A DNA stretch of 30,000 nt from Symbiodinium natans (GCA_905221605.1 CAJNDS010001702.1:352934-382933), one strand, 5' to 3'; positions 1 through 9,977 are shown, numbered from the stretch's first letter. Translations and numbers: made by a program. The notes: generated by a model not told the origin, from the letters alone.

Positions 1-450
1 GATGAGAGGCCTAGAGGTTTGTCGTATGTCCCCTCTCTTCGTGCTCGTAGGGTTTGTCGTATGTCCCTCCCTTCATGCTCGTAGGGTTTGATGAGAGGTC
101 TACAGGGTTGTCGCACGTCCCCTCCCTTCGTGCTGTTAGAGTTTGTCGTATGTCGCCTCCCTTCGTGCTCGTCGGCTTTGTCGTGTGTCCCTCCTCGTCT
201 GCTTGCAAAGAATCCCAAGAATTCAGAAACTGAGATTTTATTCTCAGAGGTTTGTCGTATGTCCCCTCCCTTCGTGCTCGTAGGGTTTGTCGTATGTCCC
301 CTCCCTTCGTGCTCGTATGGTTTGATGAGAGGTCTACAGGTTTGTCGTACGTCCCCTCCCTTCGTGTTCTTAGGGTTTGTCGTATGTCCCCTCCCTTCGT
401 GCTCGTCGGCTTTGTCGCATGTCCCTTGTCTTCGCGCTTGCTTTCCCAGA
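1..450. repeat. 35-bp tandem satellite with a higher-order unit
   Basis: Monomers of 35 bp begin GGTTTGTCGTATGTCCCCTC and end in GTGCTCGTAG. Copies start near 16, 51, 105, 140, 250, 285, 340 and 375, with degenerate partial copies near 175 and 410. A 20-bp linker, GGTTTGATGAGAGGTCTACA, recurs at about 85 and 320. The arrangement monomer-monomer-linker-monomer-monomer-partial therefore occurs twice with a period of about 234 bp, which is a higher-order repeat. The open frames across it are repeat artefacts: the same short peptide recurs in several frames. Confidence 0.85.
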
Positions 451-599
451 CCGAAGGTAGAACCAAAAGTGTTGGTCCGGATTGACAAAAAAACCCTAAT
501 TTTGTTAACCTAATGTTTTGTTTTCACCCACCCCACCCTCGAACCATTCCAGTTCGAGCCAATCCCCAACCCACCCTGGAACCAACTACCCGTATTCGG

Positions 600-925
600 A
601 GCCCTTGAAGGGGGGTTTGGGAATCATGGTCTTGGAGTGTTTTGGGCTGGAAACCCGCCTTCCCAACCCCCCTCTCTGGAGCCTTTGAAGGGGGGGTTGG
701 GAATCATGGTCTTGGAGTGTTTTGGGCTGGAAACCCGCCTTCCCAACCCCCCTCTCTGAAGGGGGGGTTGGGAATCATGGTCTTGGAGTGTTTTGGGCTG
801 GAAACCCACCTTCCCAACCCCCCTCTCTGGAGCCTTTTGAAGGGGGGGTTGGGAATCATGGTCTTGGAGTTTTTAGGGCTGGAACCCGCCTTCCCAACCG
901 CCCTCTTGGAGCCCTTGAAGTCGTT
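600..925. repeat. ~80-bp tandem repeat with hairpin arms
   Basis: The phrase GAATCATGGTCTTGGAGTG begins near 621, 701, 772 and 853, so four units are spaced about 80, 71 and 81 bp. Each junction carries TTCCCAACCCCCC followed 10-25 bases later by GGGGGGTTGGGAA, a near-perfect inverted repeat that could form a GC-rich hairpin. The 71-bp unit has lost part of the loop. No coding content is supported. Confidence 0.8.
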
Positions 926-984
926 CTCTCTCTGCTCGTATTTCTCAGCTCGTCTTCATTCTGCTTGCATTCGTTCTCGGGGTG

Positions 985-1248
985 GGGAGGTGGGGGGGGG
1001 TGGGGGGGGGGGTTGCGAAGCCCTCATCCAGGTTTCCAACCCCAGAATGGGGGTCCCGAAGTTGCTTTTCCCCACCCCACCCTCTGACCACCCAAGATGA
1101 GAAAGACTAAGAAGGGGCTGCCGTGTTGCCCGGCCCCGCAAAGCCTTCATCTTGATCTGGCCCAGACCCAGGTTTTCAAGCCCAGAATGGGGGTCTGGGC
1201 CAGAGGGGTGGCATGGGGTGGCATGGGGGGGGTGGGGGGGGGTGGGGT

Positions 1249-1279
<31 letters not shown>

Positions 1280-1470
1280 AGGTGGGGTGGTGGGGCGGGC
1301 CTGGGCGGTGGGGGGGGGGTGGGGGGGGGGGGGGGGGGGGGGGGGTGGGGGGGGGGGTGGGGGGGGGGTGGGGGGGGGGGTGGGGGGGGGTGGGGGGGGG
1401 GGGTGGGGGGGGGGGTGGGGCGGGGGGGGGGGGGGGGGGGGTGGGGGGGGGGGTGGGGGGGGGGGGGGGA
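985..1470. repeat. G-rich tract, nearly pure poly-G over ~250 bp
   Basis: From about 1217 to 1469 the plus strand is almost only G, with single T bases, giving many runs of 8-20 G. A shorter G-rich patch lies at 985-1012. Between them, about 1030-1210, a phrase containing CCCAGAATGGGGGTC occurs twice (near 1040 and 1180). The sequence has strong G-quadruplex potential. Exact run lengths here are likely to be unreliable in the assembly. Confidence 0.8.
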
Positions 1471-1484
1471 AACGAAAAAGCCGT

Positions 1485-2080
1485 GGCCATTGGCAAAAAA
1501 AGCCGTGGCCATTGGCAAAAAAGCCGTGGCCATTGGCAAAAAAAGCCGTGGCCATTGGCAAAAAAGCCGTGGCCATTGGCAAAAAAGCCGTGGCCATTGG
1601 CAAAAAAGCCGTGGCCATTGGCAACTTTCCCGTGGCCATTGGCAAATGCCACTTGCCAATGGCCACGGCTTTTTTGCCAATGGCCACGTTCCCCATTAAG
1701 GTTGGGGCCCAACCTTAATGGGGAACGTGGCCATTGGCAAAAAAGCCGTGGCCATTGGCAAAAAGCCCGAAAAGTTGCCAATGGCCACGGCTTTTTTGCC
1801 AATGGCCACGTTCCCCATTAAGGTTGGGGGGCATTTTGTGCGAATTGGGTTTGAAAAAACCATTTTGGCGACCAACCTTAATGACATTGGTGGCCATTGG
1901 CAAAAAAGCCGTGGCCATTGGCAACTTTCCCGTGGCCATTGGCGAATTTGCCAATGGCCACGGTTTTTTTGCCAATGGCCACGGCTTTTTTGCCAATGGC
2001 CACGGCTTTTTTGCCAATGGCCACGGTTTTTTTGCCAATGGCCACGGTTTTTTTGCCAATGGCCACGTTCCCCATTAAGG
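1485..2080. repeat. 20-21-bp repeat arrays in alternating orientation
   Basis: The unit is GCCGTGGCCATTGGCAAAAA, seen about eight times forward in 1485-1645. It then flips to the complement (TTGCCAATGGCCACGG) at 1653-1690, forward at 1728-1765, complement at 1775-1810, forward at 1890-1943 and complement at 1948-2068. Flanking pieces containing CCCCATTAAGGTT mark the flips at about 1693, 1813 and 2070. Open frames through the arrays are repetitive artefacts. Confidence 0.85.
1653..1761. repeat. Perfect 109-bp palindrome
   Basis: Arms 1653-1706 and 1708-1761 are exact reverse complements by direct reading, with a single base (1707) at the centre. The central part reads AAGGTTGGGGCCCAACCTT and the outer part consists of the 20-bp array units. 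Pairing stops at 1652/1762. A structure like this can extrude as a cruciform or come from a fold-back duplication. Confidence 0.85.
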
Positions 2081-2099
2081 TTTAAATTATTATATGATA

Positions 2100-2640
2100 G
2101 AGAGAGTTTAGGGCCTAGAGGTTTTAGCGTTTATGGGTAAGAGTTCAGGGTTGAGGGTTTAGGGTTTGGGGTGTATAAATAACCCCAGTTCAGTTGCCTG
2201 TGGGGAGATTGATGAGAACGGAATTGGAGCTCCTCCCATGGAAGCCTAAACCCCTAAACCCCAAACCCTAAACCCTCCGAAACCCCAGCCTCCATGAGCC
2301 CCTTCACGCAAAACAGACCCTGCAAACCCTAAAGGGTTTAGGGTTGCGGGTTTCGAGTCTAGGGTTTAGGTGCATGGGTTTGGGAGGGTTTGGCGGGGGG
2401 GGGGGGGGGGTTAAGGTGCCACAGCTGATTGGACGCGCTGGCCTTCAGCAGCAAAGCCAGCTCGCTAAAGATTGCAACTTGAGGGCCGGTGCCAGAAAGA
2501 GGACAGCATGCTCAAAACTGCAACTTGAAGACCGCTGCCGGGAGGAGGACAGCACCACACAACTGCTGGACTGAGGTCATGGGCATCTCTTCGTATGTGT
2601 AGGACTCGTCCCGAGCGTTGGGATCAGAGTAGATCACTCA
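2100..2640. other. Intergenic: telomere-like fragments and a short duplication
   Basis: No gene was recognised. CCCTAAA and TTTAGGG fragments lie at about 2110-2170, 2245-2275 and 2325-2370. A G-run lies at 2395-2410. A diverged tandem duplication of about 45 bp spans about 2469-2555, both halves carrying GCAACTTGA and GAGGACAGCA. Confidence 0.5.
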
Positions 2641-2649
2641 CCGACGGGG

Positions 2650-3000
2650 AACCTAAATCCCTAAAGCTCTAAAACTCAAAAAACTCTAAAAGCCCTAAAA
2701 CCCTACAACCCTGAAACCCTAAAGCTCTAAGACCCTAAAACCCTATAACCCTAAAACCCTAAAACACTAAAAACTCTGAAACCCTAAAACCCTAAAACAC
2801 TAAAAACCCTGAAACCCTAAAACTCTAGACCCTCAAAACCCTAAAACCTAAAACCCTAAGACCCCAAAACTCTAAACCCTAGAAACCCCAAATAAAAACC
2901 TGGGCCGAGGGCCTAAAGGCCCTAAAGATTCTAAACCCCCAAACCCTAAACCCTAAACCCTAAACCCTAAACCCTCAGACCCCGAAACAAAAAAAAGCTA
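2650..3000 (-). repeat. Degenerate CCCTAAA block
   Basis: The block is dominated by CCCTAAA, CCCTAAAA and diverged forms (ACTCTAAAA, CCCTGAA), with an exact run near 2938-2972. It is the C-rich strand of a TTTAGGG-type repeat. Heavy divergence suggests an old interstitial block rather than an active chromosome end. Confidence 0.75.
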
Positions 3001-3084
3001 GGCCGAGGGGCCAGCGCCGGCAACCAACGCACCGATCCGGGCTCAAGGCCCGCCTGGAAAGAGGAATAGAGAAACCAAATAAAT

Positions 3085-3530
3085 AACCCAGGGTTTTTAG
3101 GGTTTTGAGGGTTTAGAGTTTTAGGGTTTCAGGGTTTTTTAGTGACTCAATAAAAGACCACTCGTTTTCTATTCTTTCATTTGTTATTTTTTTATTTGTT
3201 AAATTGTATATCTGACCCTTAAGCTCGCTAAGCCCGAAGCCAGTAAAGTGTCCTAAAGAAGTGCAGGGTTAAGGGTTTAGGGGTTTAGGGGTTAGGGTTT
3301 AGGGGTTTAGGGGTTTAGAGGTTTAGGGTTTAGGGTTGAGGGTTGAGGGTTGAGGGTTGAGGGTTTAGGGGTTTAGGGTTTAGGGGTTTAGGGTTTTGGG
3401 TTTAGGAATTGAGGGTTGAGGGTTGAGGGTTTAGGGTTTAGGGGTTTAAGGGTTTAGGGTTTAGGGCGAGGGTTTAGGGTATAGGGTTTGGGGCTTAAGG
3501 GTTTCCAGGGCTTAGGGACTCCCATAAACC
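3085..3530 (+). repeat. TTTAGGG / TTGAGGG block
   Basis: 3088-3142 holds degenerate GGGTTTTAG units. 3266-3510 is dense TTTAGGG, TTTAGGGG and short TTGAGGG runs (about 3322-3362 and 3408-3430). About 3143-3265 between them is AT-rich and not repeated. Confidence 0.75.
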
Positions 3531-4875
3531 TTGACTTTCCTTAAGCCCAAAGGTAGCAGGGCCTCCCTTCCACCCCCCGGCCCCCCCCGCGCAAACCCCA
3601 AACCCTAAACCCTACGACATATTTTGTGTCTTGGATCCCCAGCCTAGGTCTAGAGCAACCTAGAAGAAGAAGGGTACCTGTTTTATAAATGGGGGTCTTT
3701 AGAAAGGGAGCCTCAAGACCCCCCCCCAAGAAGAGGGGAATTCGGGGCCACGCTGGGGTCCTGTCAATTTCATCCCAGAAAGCTCTGCGTTGGGGGATCT
3801 CAGGGAAGCTGGGGAGCACGTTAGCCACCGCTGCGCCGTAACGCCGTGATGAGCCGTAAACCCATTATTGGGCTCGTGGATTGGGATGTGTGGGCGGGCG
3901 TAGAGGGCTTAAGGGCTCATAAGCGCTTGGAGGTTAAGCAGGGTTCGAAGTAGGGTAACGATGGCTGTAACCTAATTTAGGTTTGCAAGTCCCCAAAATT
4001 CGGTTACAACCATAGGTGCCCCGACTTAGAAACCCCACTCACAGGTACCCCTGAGCCTCCAAGAATTCATATAGGTGCCTCAATAATTGGAATAGGGTTT
4101 TGGGGGTGATTATAGTATAATGATATGGGGGCCATAAGGGAATACTGTGAGCAAATATTCCCTAAACCCTAAACCCTTACCCCTTTCCCCTAAAGCCAAT
4201 ACCCTAAACCCAATACTACCCCTCCCGCACCTGCGCCAGCATTGCGAGCAGCTGCTTGGCTTGAGCCACCACCCCGCTGCCCACAACCGTCTGCATGGCC
4301 TCAAGCGGTCGGGGCTTTACGGCTTAGAAGCCCTAAACCCTAAACCCAAAACTTCGATGTTGTGCTTAGGCTGAGGTTTTACTTTTTGGCTTCGGGGCTT
4401 CGGACTTAGAGGGTTTAGGGCTGAGATTCTGGGGCTTCCTTTGCTATGAATGATTGGGGCTTTGGAGACCAGGGTCGAACGCGGCGTGCCCGTTTCATTA
4501 GAAGAGGGCTAGGTCGGCTAGGGGGTACTACTGGGCATCCTAGTAAAGGTCTGCTTTCTGAGCTGACGCAGCTTAGGCTGCAGGGCTTGTCAACCATCAG
4601 TCTCGTATCCCCGGAAAATGCCTGGAGTGTCCAGGCTTAAGAGCTGCCCAACCCCAGAGTGCAGAGCATCACCAGAGATTAGAGAATTCTGGAGCCCAGC
4701 CTGGAGTGCCCAACCCCAGAGTGTCCCCAGAAATTCCCTAGGTTGCCCCAGAGAAGCCCCTGGAGTGCAACCCAGAGTATCCCCAAAGAATGTATCTGCA
4801 CAGAACCCCTGGAGTGCCCAAACGCTGTATCTTCAGAGAATCCCCTGAGCACTAAACCCACCGTACAGTTTCGAC
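3530..4875. other. Intergenic region with scattered telomere-like fragments
   Basis: I recognise no gene. Short CCCTAAA patches lie near 3598-3615, 4160-4200 and 4333-4350. 4600-4860 contains a loosely repeated motif around CCCCAGAGTG and CTGGAGTGCCCAA, seen near 4650, 4695, 4745 and 4812, that looks like a diverged tandem repeat. 4077-4113 is similar to 28451-28487. The open frames here have no family resemblance I can name. Confidence 0.45.
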
Positions 4876-5290
4876 ACTGCTGTTTTAAATGAATGCCAAG
4901 CAGATGGAGGTCGCCACCGACCACACATCGAAGCAAACGGCGGAAAGTAACATCCAGTTTGCGGAGGTCCTCCCTGAATTTTTTTCGGTGACCCGCGGCA
5001 TAGCAAGCAACAGGACTTGCCACAGCATCAAAATATCGCAGCCGGTGCTGCAGGGAAACAGTCTTGTCACAGAGAACGCGGAGATTTGCATAGAACGCAT
5101 TGCAAGCCGCCTGAAGATGAAAATCAATGTCTGTTGAAGGGCCTTGTTCCGTGGACAACATACATCCCAGCCATTTATGAGCTTCTTCGTGAGACAAACC
5201 ATCCACCACCAGCCCTGGCGCAGCATCTGCAGCCGTGGTGGCAAATAACAACAAGTCATCTGCAAATCGTAAATCAAGCGGGGGGCGCAC
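4876..5290 (-). pseudogene. LINE reverse transcriptase fragment (catalytic and thumb region)
   Basis: Read on the minus strand from about 5290, the translation begins near the RT catalytic motif LRFADDLLLFA (F-A-D-D, the metal-binding Asp pair). It continues through HKWLGCMLS and a helical segment ending RRLLRCVVGGD, a pattern I associate with non-LTR retrotransposon RTs of dinoflagellates. The piece between the FADD motif and HKWLG is only about 20 residues, shorter than usual, so an internal deletion is likely. Homology fades near 4876. No N-terminal RT is attached upstream. The neighbouring plus-strand LINE fragment starts within about 30 bp, head to head. It cannot encode an active enzyme. 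Confidence 0.75.
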
Positions 5291-5304
5291 CGGAGGCAGG
5301 CTTT

Positions 5305-5697
5305 GAGGAAGACATCCGGCGCCGGGCTGACCGAGCCTCCGCGCTCGCGCATCTCGGCGAGATGTCCGCAGCAGCTAAGGCCCTCACGGCTCCTCCTTTA
5401 GCACCCTCCACCGCTGAGACGCTCCAAGCGTTCCGGGACCCCGTCGGCGACCGCCGGAAGCGCAAGTGCCGCTGCACCCGAACTTCGACCCTCTGTCGCT
5501 TGCTCCAGCTCAGGTCTGTAAAGCAGACTTGCTGAACAACTTGCGCAGGGCCCGACGGGGAGCAGCGGCGGGACCATCCGGGTGCACCAATGAACACCTC
5601 AGGGTTTTGATGGACGACGAAAAGGCCGCTGAGTTTTTGGGGCATGCTGCGGACAAGCTGGCGGAGGCGCAGGTCCCACACGACGGACTCCGGTTCA
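5305..5697 (+). pseudogene. LINE reverse transcriptase N-terminal fragment
   Basis: The plus-strand translation reads ASALAHLGEMSAAAKAL and then APSTAETLQAFRDPVGD in one frame. After a shift near 5460-5470 it continues PLHPNFDPLSLAPAQV, then ARRGAAAGPSGCTNEHLRVL and a helical segment ending AEAQVPHD. The GPSG..EHLR stretch is the early RT palm signature of this LINE type. The copy is broken by at least one frameshift and stops near 5697, where an unrelated insertion begins. The plus-strand fragment at 6655-6905 may continue the same RT, because the logical next segment is found there. Confidence 0.75.
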
Positions 5698-5968
5698 AAG
5701 GTAAGGGTCGCGGACGGAAGACGCAGCAGGGCCCGTCAACCGCCCCCCCCTACTACGCCGGGTCCCCCCGAGCGCAGCTCCGTGCTTCCAGGAAGGTGCG
5801 GAAGTCCTTTGCCTCCAGCATCGCCACTTCCAAAGTGCACCGTCATGGACAGACATTTACACAGGGTCGTGGGCCCGTGTCGTACTGTGCGAGCGGGCGT
5901 CCACATCTGCCCAGTACACCCCCAGTACACCGGGTCTCCCCCAGCGCAACTCCTTGCTGCTTCCAAGC
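5697..5968. other. Unrecognised spacer between LINE fragments
   Basis: No coding homology was seen. A diverged direct repeat of about 44 bp, carrying CCGGGTC.CCCC.AGCGCA and TGCTTCCA, occurs near 5752-5795 and again near 5928-5972. Confidence 0.4.
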
Positions 5969-5969
5969 A

Positions 5970-6676
5970 TCATGTCTCCGCAGCTTCAGCGCGGCGGCGC
6001 AGGGCCGCCCGCGCCCGATGGGCACGGATCAGAACGCACAGCTCCTGCATGAGGGCGGAATGTGCACGCTGGGGCTCCTCGCCAGTCCGCGCAGCCACAG
6101 CCCGCGCAATGTGCTGGAGGACGATGCCCGCACCTTTGTCCCATGTGCCTGTGGATTCCACCACCATCGGCACAAACACCACGCCCTGGCCCTCGCAGGC
6201 CCCAAGTGCGCCTCCTGCGTAGGCAGCAGCCGCCGCGCCTGTCTCCCTGCCTGCCAGTGCTAGGGTCTCCTGCCGCGGAGGCGCTGTAACAGCGAAGTCA
6301 AGCGCAGCGGGAAACCCAGCAAGGGCAGGCAGAAAGACATCGGCAGGGCGACGTCTGCCTGTTTGCGTGTCTTCAGGGCAAGTGAGCAGCAGAAGGTTCG
6401 GGCGCTCCTTCTCCGGCCGAAGGCCAGCCCGCTCAGCCCAGGAACACACAAGATCAAGCGAGGACACCAGCAATCATCAGTGGCTTCGGGCACCCCCAGG
6501 CGGATTCGCAACTCGGCAATGAAGGTGGCAGGCTCCATGCGCGTGCGTCCTGAGGGCATGGCGTTGAGGAAGGCGCGCGCCCCCAACCCCGCTTCAGAGT
6601 GGAGGACAGCCCGAGCGACGTGGCTGCTGTATTCAAGCTGGGCAGCGAAGCAGGTGGAGTCCAAAAACTGAAACAT
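5970..6676 (-). pseudogene. LINE C-terminal fragment (Cys cluster and nuclease-like domain)
   Basis: On the minus strand, 6676 to about 6465 encodes GARAFLNAMPSGRTRMEP, then FIAELRIRLGVPEATDDCWC, the end of a LINE ORF with the start of a Cys cluster. After a frameshift near 6465, the frame 6473-5970 gives AGLRPEKERPNLLLL, RRPADVFLPALAGFPAALDF, AVTAP, GVVFVPMVVESTGTW and a basic helical tail. The spacing of PAD, LDFAVT and VPMVVESTG resembles a PD-(D/E)XK restriction-like fold, as in R2-type elements. That assignment is an inference. It lies in opposite orientation between the two plus-strand RT fragments. Confidence 0.7.
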
Positions 6677-6905
6677 GTCGCGTTACTTGCTTTGCAAAGC
6701 AGCACCGACGTGGCCGATGCGCTGCGACTGGGCCGCATGGTTGCGCTCGCAAAGCCCGCCGGTGGGGTGCGAGCGCTGGTCATGGGCGACATCTTCCGCC
6801 GCCTGGCACAGCAGTTCGGGGAAGCGTTCCGAACAGCATGCACGCCGTTCCAGTACGCGCTGCACACGCGCGCAGGCTCCGAGGCGGTTGGAGATGTAGT
6901 AACAT
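6655..6905 (+). pseudogene. LINE reverse transcriptase fragment (fingers and palm)
   Basis: The plus-strand translation contains ADALRLGRMVALAKPAGGVR, then ALVMGDIFRRLAQQF and TPFQYALHTRAGSEAV. This is the conserved block that normally follows the GPSG..EHLR segment in LINE RTs (K-P-x-GG-x-R, then the G-D-x-x-R-R helix). It matches the continuation expected after 5697. The frame carries on past 6905 into sequence without RT similarity and stops at 6971-6973. The catalytic FADD part is absent on this strand, so the copy is dead. Confidence 0.75.
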
Positions 6906-6974
6906 GGTTTCGACCCTGTCTTGAAGAAATATTACAACGCAGCTTTTCGACGCTGAGCCAGAGTGGCGCTTAGC

Positions 6975-8285
6975 CCAAGCGCCCCGAAGGCTAAGCATCA
7001 ACTTCCGGGCTGACGAGGTACCGTTCAGGACCTCAAAAAGTTAAGGATTGGCCACCGAATCCCAATGGGGTTTAGCCCCAATTTGTACGCACCCCGTCTG
7101 TGTTCTATCCGCACACCCCTGTTGTTCAACCTTACGGTTGGTAAGAAACTCGGCTAGTTCCCACGGGCTAGGTGATCAGGGCAGGCAAGTTGAGCGCCAG
7201 TTTGCAACTCTTGCGGTGGGCAGGAAACATGCTGTCAGCTCCGCTGGCCTATAGCTGTTCTTCAGTGCTGCAGGACAAGTGGTTCCTGGAAATACTATCC
7301 CTGCGTCATCCTTTTGGCCCTGTGCTCGTCATGTTGAGTCGCAGCCCACATGTTTTGCTTTCAGCTCCCAGCCAGAAGGGTCGACGTGAACGTGGAAAAT
7401 GGCAGCCAGGTGCAGCTTAATTAAGGGTTTTTGGGTCTTTTGGGATCAGCAGTAGGGTTTGGGATTCAGATGGTTGGGTTCGGAGTTCTCGGGGGTTGGT
7501 CAGCAGTTTCGGCACGCGAAGCGAGGCCGAATCAAAGCCCCAAGTCTACAGCCGAAACTTCACCCCCGAGCCTTACTCTTGAGCCCTAAATTCTGAAATC
7601 AAAACAGCCCCAAACCCTCAAACTCACAGGGCTCAAAACCCTTAAACTGCGTGAAGGAGGTTCCCTAATAAGCTGCAAGGGGCCTGGCGAGGCGGTTTGA
7701 GAGAGCTTTGTACTATACAGGAGCGAGGCAAGGAAAATGTAGCCTTTACACAGCAAGTCCCTATAGGGGTCTCGCCTACTCGTATCCCCGAACTACATCC
7801 CTAGATCATGCGCAGAAAGGCCCACAGAAGTGGCCTCGCAAAGGGGACGCTGCAGACGCAAAGCCGCCAGCTGCTGTTGACACCTCGATGGGATCAGGGC
7901 TCCAGGCTGAAGTCTGAAGAGTTCGTGGTCTCGGGCTTAGTGTTCAGGATTTGGGGGTTTTCCCCAAGTTGGGGTCCCCCTCATATACCCCCCAAGATAG
8001 CATAATCCTTATGATAGCAACCCCTCAAAGGGTACAGATTCTAACGAATTTTCTCCAAGCATTTGTGAGAGCACCCCTACCCCCTATTTTCGGAAACCCC
8101 ATTTGGTTGAGATGTTTTAAGGCAAATCTTGGCTTAGGGCCGTGTAATCTCGAGCTTAGGGCATGTCAAATGGAGGCGAGCCTTGTGAGTGCCTCAACGA
8201 CCCACCTCAATAAAGCCATACAAGCCCGAACAAACCCTAACAAACCCGAAATTCTGGACCCCTACTGTAGAGCTCCAAAAGCCTA
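6975..8285. other. Intergenic region, no gene recognised
   Basis: No open frame here has family-like composition. A few small CCC(G/T)AAA-like phrases occur at about 7580-7640 and after 8230. Confidence 0.4.
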
Positions 8286-8289
8286 GGTC

Positions 8290-9000
8290 ACAAAACCCGA
8301 AAACCCTAAACCCGTAAACTTTTAAGCCCTGAACATCTAGCCCACAAGCCCAACCCTGAAGATATACCGCCGGCCCGTAACCACTGAAACCCTAAAACAC
8401 CCAAATCCCTACAGCCTTTTGCGGTAGAACGCCCAAAGCCTTGAACACTCCGTTAACCCCAAGTACTCTAACAAACGCTCGCTAAGCTCTAAAGACCCGA
8501 AACCTTAAAACTAGAGCCAAAAGCCCTCAACACCCTAAAGCCCCACAAGCCCTTAAAGCCCTTAAACGCCCAAAACCCCCAAAACCCCCAAGCCCCAAAA
8601 CCCTTAAACACAAAAACCCTAGCATCCACAACCCTTAAACAAAACCCCCCAAACCCTTACACACCAAAAAACCTTGGACACCGAAACCCAAAATCCTCAA
8701 ACCCCTGAACAACCCAAAGCCCTTAAAGACCACAACCCCAACCCATCAAACCCCTAAAAGACCCGACGACATTAAACACCAAAACCTCTAAACCCCCTAA
8801 ACCCCCTAAGCCCCCAAAGCCCCCAAACCCCCCAAAGCCCCCTTTAAGCCCCTAAAGCCCCCTGCAGCCCCTCAAGCCCCTAAACCCCCCAACCCTAAGC
8901 CCTAAACCCTAAACCCTAAAACCCTAAACCCTAAACCCCCGAAACCCTAAAGAACCCTGAGAACCCTAAAGCCCTAAAACAACCCACAAACCCTGAAGCA
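8290..9000 (-). repeat. Degenerate CCCTAAA-type block
   Basis: About 700 bp are built of short AAACCC, AAAGCCC and CCCTAAA phrases with strong A/C strand bias and almost no phase retention, except 8884-8935 where exact CCCTAAA units survive. This looks like a heavily decayed telomere-type array. Confidence 0.65.
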
Positions 9001-9081
9001 AGCTCCACTCCAGGCCTTGCGACATCGACGCCAGCAAGGCCCAACCGAGAGGCGTGGTCCAAGGTCTGGCGTTTGAGGGGC

Positions 9082-9193
9082 TTTAGGGGTTTTAGGGGTT
9101 TTAGGGGTTTTAGGGGTTTTAGGGGTTTTAGGGGTTTTAGGGGTTTTAGGGGTTTTAGGGGTTTTAGGGGTTTTAGGGGTTTTAGGGGTTTTA
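9082..9193 (+). repeat. Homogeneous TTTTAGGGG (9-bp) array
   Basis: About twelve consecutive near-identical copies of the 9-mer TTTTAGGGG occur. This is a telomere-like variant distinct from TTTAGGG, and the uniformity indicates recent expansion of one variant. Confidence 0.85.
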
Positions 9194-9299
9194 GGTTGTA
9201 GGGGTCTTAGCCCCGAACCGGTATCTGAAAGCGTTTAGGGTTTGGGGTTTAGAGCTAGGGTTTCGGAGTCCAAGGCCTGGCTTCTGAGTTCTTTGAGGG

Positions 9300-9400
9300 C
9301 TTGAGGGTATAGGGTTTAGGGTTTAGGGTTTAGGGTTTAGGGTTTAGGGTTTAGGGCTAGGGGATTTAGGGGTTTAGGTTTGGGGCTTGGCGGGTTTTTG
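9300..9400 (+). repeat. TTTAGGG block
   Basis: About seven exact TTTAGGG copies from 9308 are followed by decayed units. A CCCTAAA block in the opposite orientation follows at 9545-9588. Confidence 0.8.
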
Positions 9401-9544
9401 GGCTTGAGGGTTTGGGGGGTGGCTTTAGGGGGGCTTACGGGTTGTGCATCTACCCCCAACAATCACTATATCTTGCCAGGGCAGTGCTCAAAAGCCCTCA
9501 CAGTGCCCGAGGCAAAACTCAGGCGGTGCCCCCCCCCCCTCACC

Positions 9545-9588
9545 CCAAACCCTAAACCCTAAACCCTAAACCCTAAACCCTAAACCTC
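9545..9588 (-). repeat. CCCTAAA block
   Basis: Six consecutive CCCTAAA units lie next to a C-run at about 9530-9539, in opposite orientation to the block at 9300. Confidence 0.8.
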
Positions 9589-9860
9589 CCTCCATGGCTT
9601 GGCCTGGGCCAAGCGTTCTTCATCAAGGCTCTCCTCAATGGCAGAGGGCTTCCCTAAACCCTACGCAGGAACTCCAGGAAGTCCAGTGGGCTAGTGCAGA
9701 AGATGTTCAACCTCCAAACCCTCAAAGGCAAGTGGGGCTCGTGCAAGCCTTTGGTGAAACCCTAGGGGCTTTTGCTTATTGTATAGGTCCATGGGCTGGC
9801 ACAGAGTTGACATGTGTGGGATGGGCTTATAGGGTTTGAAGGCTTACTTGCAGGTTCATG

Positions 9861-9977
9861 GTACTTATTAGCCAATTACCACTGTACTTATAACCCCCCC
9901 ACTTATAAGCCCTTTAAGTGCCCTAATATGGCTATAAGTACAGTTATAAGTACAGTTAAGAATTGGTTAATAAGTAC
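9861..9977. mobile_element. MITE-like foldback, 117 bp
   Basis: The terminal arms 9861-9877 (GTACTTATTAGCCAATT) and 9961-9977 pair at 16 of 17 positions. Inside, ACTGTACTTATAA near 9881 pairs with TTATAAGTACAGT near 9945, so the stem is nested. No transposase is present and no convincing target duplication could be fixed. It could be a non-autonomous DNA element or simply a hairpin. Confidence 0.45.

Noticed and set aside
11-513. Open frames over the first 500 bp
   Set aside because: They follow the 35-bp satellite and appear on both strands with the same repeated peptide.
1485-2080. The 20-bp arrays as a CRISPR array
   Set aside because: Units are directly contiguous with A-runs instead of unique spacers, they switch orientation, and the context is eukaryotic.
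956-2140. Several 140-246-codon open frames on both strands across the G-rich and 20-bp repeat region
   Set aside because: They translate to poly-Gly, poly-Pro and repeated PWPLAKK- or AIGKKAV-type peptides in every frame, as expected for repeats without stops rather than genes.
3915-3960. A GGTTCGAAG phrase as a possible tRNA T-loop
   Set aside because: No acceptor stem, A box or anticodon arm at the right distance could be found.
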